Shown: in pieces, positions 15,940 through 24,160 of the stretch
Layout: each line of letters begins with the position of its first letter
Position numbering within the stretch: position 1 is the first letter of the stretch
Assembly (NCBI GenBank): GCA_036271875.1
Contig: DATAZU010000020.1
Location: 62,001 to 126,000 of the forward strand
Source: Galbitalea sp036271875
GTDB taxonomy: Bacteria; Actinomycetota; Actinomycetes; Actinomycetales; Microbacteriaceae
Reading direction: 5' to 3'
DNA: 64,000 nt
Made by a program: the position numbers and the translations under genes
The notes under the pieces: model-generated
What the model was told of the DNA's origin: nothing
Database searches by the model: none
The model's input: only the letters and a program-made list of their open reading frames with translations

Positions 15940-15964
15940 GGGGTTGGGGTTGGTGGTGGTGGTG
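15940..15964 (+). other. G-rich tract with quadruplex potential between hpaE and hpaD
   Basis: Two GGGG runs (15940-15943, 15946-15949) are followed by GG runs at 3-bp spacing up to 15964. The G-rich strand is the template strand for the hpa operon, so the mRNA is C-rich here. It lies in the 91-bp hpaE-hpaD gap, 30-60 bp before the hpaD start. Confidence 0.5.
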
Positions 15965-15999
15965 TTGCCGGTGGGCGGCGGCGGGACGAGGCAGCGACG

Positions 16000-17505
16000 T
16001 CAGGCGGCACCGAAGCGCGCCGTATGGACGTCGCCGAGGGTGATGTGTACGGCCTGTGAGTCCGTGTAGAAATCGATCGAGCGGTACCCGCCCTCGTGAC
16101 CGAGACCGGATGATTTGACGCCCCCGAACGGTGTTCGCAGGTCGCGCACGTTGTGCGAATTGAGCCAGACCATGCCAGCCTCCGTCGCGTGCGCGAAGTT
16201 GTGTGCGCGGGCCAGATTCGAGGTCCAGAGGTAGGCGGCAAGCCCGTACTTGACGCCGTTTGCCAGCTCGAGCGCCTCATCGTCGCTGTCGAACGGCGTA
16301 ATGGCGACAACCGGGCCGAAGATCTCCTCCTGGAAGATCCGCGCAGTCGGGGGAACGTCGGCGAAGACGGTTGGTGCGACATAGTTGCCGTGAGGAAATC
16401 CTTCTGGTCGACCCCCACCGGCCAGCAGTCGTCCCTCGGATTTTCCGAGTTCGACATAATTCATGACCTTGGCGTAGTGCTCTGGATGTACGAGCGCCCC
16501 GACCTCCGTCCCGGGATCGTGCGGATCGCCGACGACGATGTGTTTGGCGCGTTCCGCATATCGCTCCAGGAACTCGTCGTAAATCGAGCGTTCGACGAGG
16601 ATGCGGGAGCCCGCTGTGCAGCGCTCGCCGTTCAGCGAGAACACGCCGAACAGGGTCGAATCGATCGCGGCGTCGAGATCGGCGTCCGCGAAGACGACGG
16701 CGGGCGACTTGCCACCGAGCTCCATCGAGAGGCCCTTGAGGTTCTCGGCCGAATTTCGGAAGATGGTCTGCCCGGTGGTGGTCTCTCCGGTAAACGAGAT
16801 GAGCGGAACTCCCGGGTGCTTCACCAGCGCGTCGCCCGCCTCCTCACCGAGGCCGTTGACCAGGTTGAAGACGCCGTCGGGCAGTCCCGCCTCGCGGAAG
16901 ATGTCGGCCCAGAGGCTCGCGGAGAGCGGGGTGAACTCCGCAGGCTTCAGTACCACCGTGCAGCCGGATGCGAGGGCGGGGGCGAGCTTCCAGCTCTCGA
17001 GCATGAACGGCGTGTTCCACGGGGTGATCAGTCCCGCAACTCCGATCGGCTTGCGGTTCACGTAGTTCATCTGAACTCCAGGAACCCTGTACGTGTCGTC
17101 GGCCTGGGCGACGATGAGGTCCGCGAAGAACCGGAAATTCTCGGCCGCGCGTTGCGCCTGACCGAGCGCCTGGGTGATCGGTAGTCCGGTGTCGAACGTC
17201 TCAAGCTCGGCGAGCCGGGCATCCTGTGCTTCGACGGCGTCGGCGATCCGATTCAGGATGCGCGCCCGAGCCCGTGGAGCCAGCTTCGGCCACGGCCCGT
17301 TCCGAAACGCCTCGGTCGCTGCGACAACCGCCAGGTCGATGTCTTCCTTCTGCCCGGCGGCCGCGGTCGCGTATGTCTGGTTTGACACCGGGTCGAGCAC
17401 GTCGAACGTTGCTCCGGAAACACTGTCGACGAACCGGCCGCCGATGTAGTGCTGGATCTTCGTGGGCACATTGTCGGGGACGTAGTGCGCGATTGTCGAT
17501 GCCAC
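16000..17505 (-). CDS. hpaE: 5-carboxymethyl-2-hydroxymuconate-semialdehyde dehydrogenase
   Basis: NAD-dependent aldehyde dehydrogenase, 501 residues, which oxidises the HpaD ring-cleavage product. ALDH landmarks: LITPWNTPFMLESWKLAPAL (Asn164), SFTGETTTGQ, MELGGKSP with the general base Glu262, and GERCTAGSR with the nucleophile Cys296; EEIFGPVVAITPF closes the cofactor region. GTG 17505 is preceded by AGAGGT. It follows the DapA-type gene by 2 bp. Assignment to HpaE rather than a generic ALDH rests mainly on hpaD directly downstream and on the FAH gene in the same operon. Confidence 0.9.
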   Translation of the reverse strand: MASTIAHYVPDNVPTKIQHYIGGRFVDSVSGATFDVLDPVSNQTYATAAAGQKEDIDLAVVAATEAFRNGPWPKLAPRARARILNRIADAVEAQDARLAELETFDTGLPITQALGQAQRAAENFRFFADLIVAQADDTYRVPGVQMNYVNRKPIGVAGLITPWNTPFMLESWKLAPALASGCTVVLKPAEFTPLSASLWADIFREAGLPDGVFNLVNGLGEEAGDALVKHPGVPLISFTGETTTGQTIFRNSAENLKGLSMELGGKSPAVVFADADLDAAIDSTLFGVFSLNGERCTAGSRILVERSIYDEFLERYAERAKHIVVGDPHDPGTEVGALVHPEHYAKVMNYVELGKSEGRLLAGGGRPEGFPHGNYVAPTVFADVPPTARIFQEEIFGPVVAITPFDSDDEALELANGVKYGLAAYLWTSNLARAHNFAHATEAGMVWLNSHNVRDLRTPFGGVKSSGLGHEGGYRSIDFYTDSQAVHITLGDVHTARFGAA

Positions 17506-17507
17506 CT

Positions 17508-18452
17508 CTAACGACCTTTCACGGTGAAGCCCTCGACCGGCGTCAGGTACGGTTCGCCAAGCCTCAGATAGTCCTGAATTTTCGCCAGCCCACCCGGAGT
17601 TGGCGAAATGAGTGGTGGTCGCACGTGACCGGAGGCAATGAGACCGCGTTGCTCAAGCACCCACTTGCCGGGGGCCGGATTGGTCTCGACGAACAGCAGG
17701 TCGACGAGGGGATGGAGTCCGTAGTGCAGTTCGCGGGCGCGCTCGAGATCGCCGGCGACCCAGGCCTCGTAGAGGTCGGCGTGCGCCCGCGGTGCGATGT
17801 TGGATGTCGCGCTCAGGAACCCGACCCCGCCGAGCGCGAGAAGGGGCAGGCACAGAAGCTCGATACCGCTCCACACCAGCAGCTCGGGACCGCACAGTTG
17901 CAGTACCCGGGAGAAGTGCTCGAAATCCTTGGTCGTCTCCTTGACCCCGACGAAGTTGTCGAGCTCACGGTAGAGCCGTGCGACGGTCTCCGGTGCGATA
18001 TCGACCGCGGTACGGCTCGGCACGTTGTAGGCAACGATCGGAAGGTCGGGGAACTCCTGGGCGACCGTCTTGTACCAGACGTACAAGGCTTCCTGGGTTG
18101 GGCGAGCGTAGTACGGCGTGATGATGAGCGCGGCATCGATACCGGAATCGCGCGCGGCCGCGGTCAGCTCGAGCGTCTCGTCGAGCTTCTCGGTGCCGGT
18201 GCCGGGCATGAACGGCACGCGGTCGTTGATCGCGGCCGCAACCGTCTTGATCGCTGCAATGCGTTCGGGAATGGTCTGAGCGCTCGGTTCTCCGGTCGAT
18301 CCGCCGATGGACACACCGTGCGTTCCGTTCGCGAGCTGCCAGTTCACGAGGTTGGTCAAACCGTCGGAATCGACCGCGCCATCCTCCGTGAACGGTGTCA
18401 TGAGAGGGACGATCGAGCCCCGGATCTGCGCCGGGTCACTGCGGAATCTCAC
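17508..18452 (-). CDS. DapA-superfamily aldolase/lyase in the hpa operon
   Basis: Class I (Schiff-base) lyase of the dihydrodipicolinate synthase superfamily, 314 residues. GSTGE at 51-55, Tyr142 in YNVPSRT and the Schiff-base Lys171 in VGVKETTKD are all present. GTG 18452 overlaps the GntR stop (GTGA). In this operon it may replace the class II HpaI/HpcH aldolase that cleaves 2,4-dihydroxyhept-2-ene-1,7-dioate to pyruvate and succinate semialdehyde, since no hpaI is next to it. It could equally act on another 2-oxo acid. True DapA is less likely from the context. Confidence 0.85.
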   Translation of the reverse strand: MRFRSDPAQIRGSIVPLMTPFTEDGAVDSDGLTNLVNWQLANGTHGVSIGGSTGEPSAQTIPERIAAIKTVAAAINDRVPFMPGTGTEKLDETLELTAAARDSGIDAALIITPYYARPTQEALYVWYKTVAQEFPDLPIVAYNVPSRTAVDIAPETVARLYRELDNFVGVKETTKDFEHFSRVLQLCGPELLVWSGIELLCLPLLALGGVGFLSATSNIAPRAHADLYEAWVAGDLERARELHYGLHPLVDLLFVETNPAPGKWVLEQRGLIASGHVRPPLISPTPGGLAKIQDYLRLGEPYLTPVEGFTVKGR

Positions 18453-19153
18453 TGCTGCCTGCTTCCCTGGCTGTGCCTGCTGTGCTTGTCTTCCTGATAG
18501 GCAAGGAATTCGTCGAGCGTCCGTGTGCGATGCGCGCGAGCCGCGAGTTCGATCTCGAGTGCGGATGAGCCCGCCTCGAGCTGCTGCAGCAGATCCTCGT
18601 GTTCGAGAACGGAGGCTCTGGCCCGTCCCGGAACGAAGCTGAACGTCGAGTCGCGCAGAACGTGGAGGCGCCCCCATCCCCGATGCACGAGGTCGAGGAT
18701 GTGCGGATTGGGGCAGTTCTCGAACAAGACCGAGTGAAACTCCAGATTGAGTTCGGTGAAGCGGTGCGGATCGAAGTGCTCGAGGCATTCGATCATCAAC
18801 TCATTGATCGCTCGCGCACGCGCGATGTCCGCGTGGCCGATGTGCGGAGAAGACATCGCTGTTGCGGCCCCCTCGACCAGGGCAAGCGTCTGCATCGTGT
18901 ACAGGTACTCGGTCTCATCGTGCATCGCGACCTGGGCGCCAACGTTGTGTTCGAAGGTCACGAGACCCTCGGACTCAAGCAGCCGGATCGCTTCGCGAAC
19001 CGGGACAACGCTCACGTCCAGTTCCCTGGCGAGCTGACCGAGTACCAGGCGGAATCCCGGCGAATACGTTCCGTCTGAGATGCGCGACTTGATCCATGCG
19101 TATGCCTGCTGCGCCTTGCTCTGCACCGTGGCCGGCTGCGTGGTTGCGGTCAT
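18449..19153 (-). CDS. GntR-family regulator, FCD (FadR-like) subgroup
   Basis: 234 residues. Winged HTH: QQAYAWIKSRISDGTYSPGF, LVLGQLARELDVSVVPVREA, IRLLESEGLVTFEHNVGAQV. The all-helical FCD ligand domain contains a metal-site pattern (LNLEFHSVLFENC, ending in SALEIELAARAHRTRTL). It is embedded between the fused FAH gene (ATGA overlap) and the DapA-type gene (GTGA overlap), so it controls its own operon. The perfect palindrome AGATCGTATACGATCT upstream fits the GntR half-site GTMKAC and is its likely operator. Confidence 0.88.
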   Translation of the reverse strand: MTATTQPATVQSKAQQAYAWIKSRISDGTYSPGFRLVLGQLARELDVSVVPVREAIRLLESEGLVTFEHNVGAQVAMHDETEYLYTMQTLALVEGAATAMSSPHIGHADIARARAINELMIECLEHFDPHRFTELNLEFHSVLFENCPNPHILDLVHRGWGRLHVLRDSTFSFVPGRARASVLEHEDLLQQLEAGSSALEIELAARAHRTRTLDEFLAYQEDKHSRHSQGSRQQ

Positions 19154-20619
19154 CGTTTCGTCCGCCAGTCGTTGTATCGATCACGCCAGCCGGTGTTCAG
19201 CGGGTAGAGCCCGTCGACGCTCTCGCCCGCGGCAACCTGCTCGGCGATGAACGTCTCCTCGCGTTCCTGCTCAATCGCGGCATCCACGAGTTCTTCGACC
19301 AGGGCCGGCGGGATGACCAGTAGTCCATCCGCATCACCGACGATGACGTCACCGGGCTGCACCGTTGCGCCACCGCAGGCGACGGTGATGTCGGTATCCC
19401 ACGGAACGTGGCGGCGACCGAGCACCGCCGGGTGTGGGCCAGCGTGATACGTCGGGATATCGAGTGCCGTGACCGCGTCGAGGTCGCGGACCCCGCCGTC
19501 CGTGACGATACCGGCTGCGCCGCGAACCTGCGCGCGTAGCGCCAGAATGTCGCCGACCGTGCCCGTTCCGCGCTCGCCACGCGCCTCGATCACCAGAACG
19601 TCGTCGACGCCGAGCGAGTCGAACGCGCGCTTTTGTGCGTTGTATCCGCCGCCGAACTGATCGAACAGGTCCTCACGATTCGGCACAAAGCGGAGGGTGC
19701 GCGCCCGGCCGATGAGCTTCGCCTCCGGGCGCGTTGGGGTGAGCCCGTCGATCGACACGTTATTGAAGCCGAGCTTACGCAGCTGGGAGCTGAGGGTCGC
19801 TGTGCCGACCGATGCGAGCTTCGCTTTCAGCTCGTCGGTGAGGACGAACGCGGGCGTGAGTCCAGCGGCCGAGGCACTGCCCCAGGCATCCGCAAGCTGC
19901 TCGTCGGTCACCCTGGGCGGGGCACTGAAATCCGGGATGCGCGTCGTACCCTCGACGACGGGGGTGATCAGCCGCCCACTCGTTGGGGCGCCGGGTGCGC
20001 TCGGGGCATCGACCTCGACCTCGACCACGTCGCCCGGCTGGACCACGGATGCGCCGGCCGGTGTTCCGGTGAGAATCACGTCGCCGGCCTCGAGCGTCAG
20101 TTGCTGGGACAGGTCAGCGATGAGCTGAGCGAACGGGAAGATCAGGTCGGCAGTGGTGTCTTCCTGCACCAGTTCGCCATTAACCCAGGTGCGAATGCGC
20201 AGAGCCGTTGGATCGATGCTCGTCGCGGGGATGACATCGGGACCGAGCGGCGTATATCCGTCACCTCCCTTTGAGCGGACATTGGAGCCCTTGTCCGAGA
20301 GCCTGAGGTCGTACACCCCGAAGTCGTTCGCCGCGGTCACGCCCGAGACGGCGGCCCAGGCGTCGGCGGGATCGACGTGCCGAACGGTGGCGCCCAGGAT
20401 GATCGCGATCTCGCCCTCGAATGCAAGCAGCTGGGTTCCGGCGGGGCGTTCGATCGGCGTGCCCGAGGTGGACGCCGAGGTGGACGGCTTGAGGAAGTAG
20501 CCGGGGAACGCAGGAGTACGACCGCGCTGGGCGGCGCGAGACGGGTAGTTGAGGTGCACCGCGAGTATCTTGCCCGGGCGGGCAATCGAACCGGCGGAAG
20601 CTGGGTTCGCCTCGGTCAT
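19150..20619 (-). CDS. hpaG: Fumarylacetoacetate-hydrolase / RraA-like fusion (HpaG-type decarboxylase/isomerase)
   Basis: Bifunctional-looking protein of 489 residues. Residues 15-235 are an FAH domain: metal ligands Glu68 and Glu70 in FEGEIAIILG, Asp99 in TAANDFGVYD, then KGGDGYTPLGP and ILTGTPAGAS. Residues 255-460 are an RraA-like (class II aldolase/decarboxylase type) domain with GTVGDILALRAQ, DGGVRDLDAV and YHAGPHPAVLGR. In enterobacteria HpaG is two tandem FAH repeats; here the second half is RraA instead. Expected roles are decarboxylation and isomerisation of 5-oxopent-3-ene-1,2,5-tricarboxylate. First gene of the operon, 91 bp from the divergent monooxygenase. Confidence 0.85.
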   Translation of the reverse strand: MTEANPASAGSIARPGKILAVHLNYPSRAAQRGRTPAFPGYFLKPSTSASTSGTPIERPAGTQLLAFEGEIAIILGATVRHVDPADAWAAVSGVTAANDFGVYDLRLSDKGSNVRSKGGDGYTPLGPDVIPATSIDPTALRIRTWVNGELVQEDTTADLIFPFAQLIADLSQQLTLEAGDVILTGTPAGASVVQPGDVVEVEVDAPSAPGAPTSGRLITPVVEGTTRIPDFSAPPRVTDEQLADAWGSASAAGLTPAFVLTDELKAKLASVGTATLSSQLRKLGFNNVSIDGLTPTRPEAKLIGRARTLRFVPNREDLFDQFGGGYNAQKRAFDSLGVDDVLVIEARGERGTGTVGDILALRAQVRGAAGIVTDGGVRDLDAVTALDIPTYHAGPHPAVLGRRHVPWDTDITVACGGATVQPGDVIVGDADGLLVIPPALVEELVDAAIEQEREETFIAEQVAAGESVDGLYPLNTGWRDRYNDWRTKR

Positions 20620-20653
20620 GACATCCTCGTCTCGTTGGGAGCGAATGTATCAC

Positions 20654-20669
20654 AGATCGTATACGATCT
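20654..20669. promoter_or_regulatory. Perfect 16-bp palindrome, probable GntR operator of the hpa locus
   Basis: AGATCGTATACGATCT (20654-20669) contains GTATAC and matches the GntR-family half-site scheme yGTM-KACr. It is central in the 91-bp gap between divergent hpaG and the monooxygenase, so it could control both. A second perfect palindrome, GATGATCATC, lies at 20685-20694, next to the plus-strand start. Confidence 0.65.
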
Positions 20670-20710
20670 AGGCAACACACTTGCGATGATCATCACAGTG
20701 AGGACGAACA

Positions 20711-22600
20711 ATGCAGTTCCACCATCACGGCTACGTGTCTGGGGACCCCCGCATCCAGCCAGCGGCCGGCGTCGGCATCGACCGACCGGCCGAGCTCCCC
20801 GACCGGGTCGACGTCCTCATCGTCGGCACCGGACCAGCCGGGATGATCACAGCAGCTCAGCTCTCGCAGTTTCCGGGCGTCACCACACGCATCATCGATC
20901 GCCGCGAGGGTCGGCTGGAGATCGGCCAGGCGGATGGCATCCAGGCCCGTAGCGTCGAGACGTTCCAGGCGTTCGGTTTCGCGGATCGAATCATCGCCGA
21001 GGCATATCGCATCACCGAGATGGCCTTCTGGAAGCCGGATCCCGATGACACCGCCAGAATCGTGCGCGCATCGAGAGCCGTCGACGACCCCTCCGGTGTG
21101 AGCGAGTTCCCGCACCTTCTCGTCAACCAGGCGCGGGTGCTCGACTACTTCGCAGAGTTCGCCGCGTACTCGCCGACGCGGTTGACCCCTGACTACGGCT
21201 GGGAGTTCCGCAGCCTCGAGATCGGCGACGGCGAATATCCGGTAAGCGCGACGATCGTTTCCACCGTCGATGGCACCCAGCGCGTGGTTTCCGCGAGGTA
21301 TGTTGTCGGCGCGGACGGCGCCCGCAGCCGCGTGCGAGACTCGATCGGCGTGACGCTCGACGGCGACCAGGCGAACCACGCGTGGGGAGTCATGGATGTT
21401 CTCGCGGTGACCGATTTCCCGGACATCCGGCTGAAGTGCGCGATCCAGTCCGAGGGCGGCGGCAACATCCTGCTCATCCCCAGGGAGGGCGGCTACCTGT
21501 TTCGGATGTACGTCGACCTGGGCGATGCGCACCCGGGCGACAATGTCCGAGAGACCACGATAGATGGCATCGTCGCCAAGGCAAACGAGATTCTGTCGCC
21601 GTACACGCTCGATGTGAAGAGCGTCGCATGGCACAGTGTCTACGAGGTGGGACACCGACTCACCGAGCGGTTCGATGACGTGCCGCTCGACGAGATTGGT
21701 TCACGCACTCCACGGGTATTCATCGCGGGGGATGCCTGCCACACGCACAGCGCGAAAGCCGGCCAGGGGATGAACGTGTCCATGCAGGACGGTTTCAATC
21801 TCGGCTGGAAACTCGGGGCTGTACTCGAGGGCCGCAGCCCCGAGAGCCTGCTTGCGACCTATTCGGCCGAGCGTCGGGTCATTGCCAAGAACCTCATCGA
21901 CTTCGACCGGGAGTGGTCGACGCTCATGGCGACCAGGCCTGAAGACATGGAAGACCCGTCCGAGTTGGAGCGCTTCTACGTGTCGACGGCCGAATTTCCG
22001 GCCGGATTCATGACCGAGTACGCCCCCTCGGACATCATCGCCGGGTCGACCCACCAGGCGCTCGCGACGGGCTTCCCGATCGGCAAGCGCTTCAAGTCGT
22101 CCGTGGTGTGTCGTGTGTGCGACGCGAATGACGTGCAGCTGGGGCACCTCGCTGCCGCAGACGGTCGCTGGCGCATCTATGTCTTCGCCGACGCAGCCCC
22201 TGCCGGTCAGAAGTCCGAGACGGGAGACCTCGCGGAGTGGCTGGCGACCTCACCCGATTCACCCGTCGTCGCATCCACTCCCGCCGGGATGGATGCCGAT
22301 GCCTGGTTCGACGTCAAGGTCATCTACCAGCAGGATCACGAAAAGGTGGACATCGTGGCAGTTCCCATCGCCTTCCGCCCGATCAAGAGCCCGTTTGGCC
22401 TGGTCGACGACAACAACGTGTTCGCCTCGGAGCCGGGTAACGACATCTTCGAGGCGCGCGGAATCGATCGCGGTGGAGCGATCGTGGTGGTGCGTCCCGA
22501 CCAGTACGTCGCGGGGGTGTTCCCGCCGTCGGCCACGACGGAGCTCGCCGACTTCTTCGCGCGGATCTACCTGGCGAGGACCTCGTCCAGCGTCGGGTAG
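20711..22600 (+). CDS. FAD-dependent aromatic ring monooxygenase (phenol 2-monooxygenase/3-hydroxybenzoate 4-monooxygenase type)
   Basis: Large (629-residue) class A flavoprotein hydroxylase with the C-terminal thioredoxin-like domain of the phenol hydroxylase/MobA group. FAD motifs: VLIVGTGPAGMITAAQLSQF (GxGxxG at 39-44), YVVGADGARSRVRDSIG, and FIAGDACHTHSAKAGQGMNV, followed by SMQDGFNLGWKLGAVL. It would ortho-hydroxylate a phenolic acid to a catechol. Its divergent arrangement with the homoprotocatechuate operon suggests it feeds a dihydroxylated aromatic into meta-cleavage, but MobA-like preference for 3-hydroxybenzoate is equally possible. ATG 20711 has GAGGA 9 bp upstream. Confidence 0.88.
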   Translation: MQFHHHGYVSGDPRIQPAAGVGIDRPAELPDRVDVLIVGTGPAGMITAAQLSQFPGVTTRIIDRREGRLEIGQADGIQARSVETFQAFGFADRIIAEAYRITEMAFWKPDPDDTARIVRASRAVDDPSGVSEFPHLLVNQARVLDYFAEFAAYSPTRLTPDYGWEFRSLEIGDGEYPVSATIVSTVDGTQRVVSARYVVGADGARSRVRDSIGVTLDGDQANHAWGVMDVLAVTDFPDIRLKCAIQSEGGGNILLIPREGGYLFRMYVDLGDAHPGDNVRETTIDGIVAKANEILSPYTLDVKSVAWHSVYEVGHRLTERFDDVPLDEIGSRTPRVFIAGDACHTHSAKAGQGMNVSMQDGFNLGWKLGAVLEGRSPESLLATYSAERRVIAKNLIDFDREWSTLMATRPEDMEDPSELERFYVSTAEFPAGFMTEYAPSDIIAGSTHQALATGFPIGKRFKSSVVCRVCDANDVQLGHLAAADGRWRIYVFADAAPAGQKSETGDLAEWLATSPDSPVVASTPAGMDADAWFDVKVIYQQDHEKVDIVAVPIAFRPIKSPFGLVDDNNVFASEPGNDIFEARGIDRGGAIVVVRPDQYVAGVFPPSATTELADFFARIYLARTSSSVG

Positions 22601-23652
22601 TCCAGGTAGCCGTGCGCGTCGCCACCGTAGAAGGTCGCGCGATCCGGTTCGTTGAACGGGCCGCCCTGGGCGAGTCGCCGTGGCAGGTCGGGGTTGGCGA
22701 GGAATAGCACTCCGTACGAGATGAGGTCGGCGAGACCCTCGTCGATGAGTGCGAGTTCGTCCGGGCCGGTCGTTTTCGGCGCGGTGAAGGGGTTCAGGAT
22801 GAAGTTGCCATGCCACTTCGCCCGGACCGCGCGAGTCAGTTCACGGTTCGGCCCCTCGCTGAGCGCGAGGTAGGCGAGCGGCAACTGGTTCAACTCTTCG
22901 ACCAGGGCCGGATAGACCTCATCCGGGTTCGACTCGACGATGTCGTTGTACGGATTGCCCGGTGAGATCTGGATGCCGACCCGGCGCGGACCGACGGCAT
23001 CCGCGACCGCCCTGGTCAGCTCGAGCGCGAAGCGAATCCGGTTGGCGATCTCACTCCCGCCCCACTCATCCGTGCGCTGGTTCGCGTTGTCCGACAGGAA
23101 CTGGTGCACCAGGAAGCCGTTGGCCGCGTGTACTTCGACTCCGTCAAACCCGGCGCGGATGGCGTTGCGAGCAGCCACGACGTGCTCGTCGATAACCGCC
23201 GTGATGTCGTCCGCGGTCAGCGCATCCGGCACGACGCAGTCGAGCAGCCCCTCCTGGCTGAAAACTTTGGCCTGCGCCGCGATCGGCGACGGACCGACGG
23301 GGAGCTGACCCTCCGGCAGATGCACCGGGTGACCGATTCGCCCGGCGTGCATGATCTGCGCGAAGATGCGCCCGCCCGCTGCGTGCACGGCATCCGTAAC
23401 CTTCTTCCAGGCGGCGACCTGCTCCTCGGAATAGAGTCCGGGCGTTGCCGGATAGCCGCGTCCCCCTGCGGATGGCTGGATGCCCTCGCTGATGAGCAGC
23501 CCGGCCGACGCCCGCTGGCGGTAGTACTCGATGGTCATGTCGTTTGGAAGCGCCGCGGGTCCGTACGAGCGGCTCCGGCTCATCGGGGCCATGACGATCC
23601 GGTTGGGGAGTGTCAGCTCGCCGAGCTCGATGGGGTCAAATGCTGTTGGCAT
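22567..23652 (-). CDS. Old yellow enzyme-family alkene reductase with Phe at the Tyr196 position
   Basis: FMN-dependent ene-reductase, 361 residues, N-terminus MPTAFDPIELGELTLPNRIV. Substrate-binding His175 and Asn178 are in VEVHAANGFLVHQFL, followed by SDNANQRTDEWGG. OYE1 numbering places the proton donor Tyr196 two residues after the Asn; here that residue is Phe180. The FMN phosphate site (ISYGVLFLANPDLPRRLAQG) is intact. Its 3' end overlaps the convergent monooxygenase gene by 34 bp. It is last in an operon with SnoaL-like, bicupin and ABC genes. It may reduce a conjugated carbonyl of an aromatic or terpenoid breakdown product. Confidence 0.9.
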   Translation of the reverse strand: MPTAFDPIELGELTLPNRIVMAPMSRSRSYGPAALPNDMTIEYYRQRASAGLLISEGIQPSAGGRGYPATPGLYSEEQVAAWKKVTDAVHAAGGRIFAQIMHAGRIGHPVHLPEGQLPVGPSPIAAQAKVFSQEGLLDCVVPDALTADDITAVIDEHVVAARNAIRAGFDGVEVHAANGFLVHQFLSDNANQRTDEWGGSEIANRIRFALELTRAVADAVGPRRVGIQISPGNPYNDIVESNPDEVYPALVEELNQLPLAYLALSEGPNRELTRAVRAKWHGNFILNPFTAPKTTGPDELALIDEGLADLISYGVLFLANPDLPRRLAQGGPFNEPDRATFYGGDAHGYLDYPTLDEVLAR

Positions 23653-23689
23653 GGTTCGGTCCTTTGCGGTGGGAAGTGGATGCTTGCCG

Positions 23690-24160
23690 TTAGTCGGCTA
23701 CGGCAACGGCCGCGATGTCAGAGAGTTGGCCGGTCTGGCGCAGGAGCCCCAGTTCGTCAACGAAGAACCACGCGCCGGTGATCAGGCCGTCCTCGACCTC
23801 CCACTGGCCGAGCTCGAGCACCTCGAGCGGTCTGCCCGTTCCCGGCAGGCCGTAGATGGTGCCGGCGTGCGTGCCGCGGATCAACCAGGTAGCCCAGACC
23901 CGGCCACCGCGCACAATGATGTCGAGGATGTCGTCCTGCCGGTCGGGGATCGAGTCGGCGCTGTATCCAGGGACTCCACCGCCCACAAGTTCGGCGAGGT
24001 TGGCCATCCCGATGCGTTTCGGCGCGAAGCCTTCGGTGGTGTAGTTCTTGCGCTCTGCGAAGGGTAGTTGGCGGAACTTGAGTACGAGCTTTAGGTTGGC
24101 GAGTTCGGTCTCGCTCAGCGTCGGGTCGGCGAGAGCCGCGTCAACCGGTGAAAGGGTCAT
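23690..24160 (-). CDS. SnoaL-like (NTF2-fold) protein
   Basis: 156 residues, NTF2-like alpha+beta cone. Features: PTLSETELANLKLVLKFRQL, then a region with a small-molecule pocket (DRQDDILDIIVRGGRVWATW, LIRGTHAGTIYGLPGTGRPL) and the closing VEDGLITGAWFFVDELGLLRQTG, typical of ester cyclase/SnoaL relatives. Such proteins catalyse isomerisation, cyclisation or dehydration of oxygenated intermediates. Starts at ATG 24160, overlapping the bicupin stop by 4 bp; the OYE gene follows 37 bp downstream. Substrate unknown. Confidence 0.75.
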   Translation of the reverse strand: MTLSPVDAALADPTLSETELANLKLVLKFRQLPFAERKNYTTEGFAPKRIGMANLAELVGGGVPGYSADSIPDRQDDILDIIVRGGRVWATWLIRGTHAGTIYGLPGTGRPLEVLELGQWEVEDGLITGAWFFVDELGLLRQTGQLSDIAAVAVAD

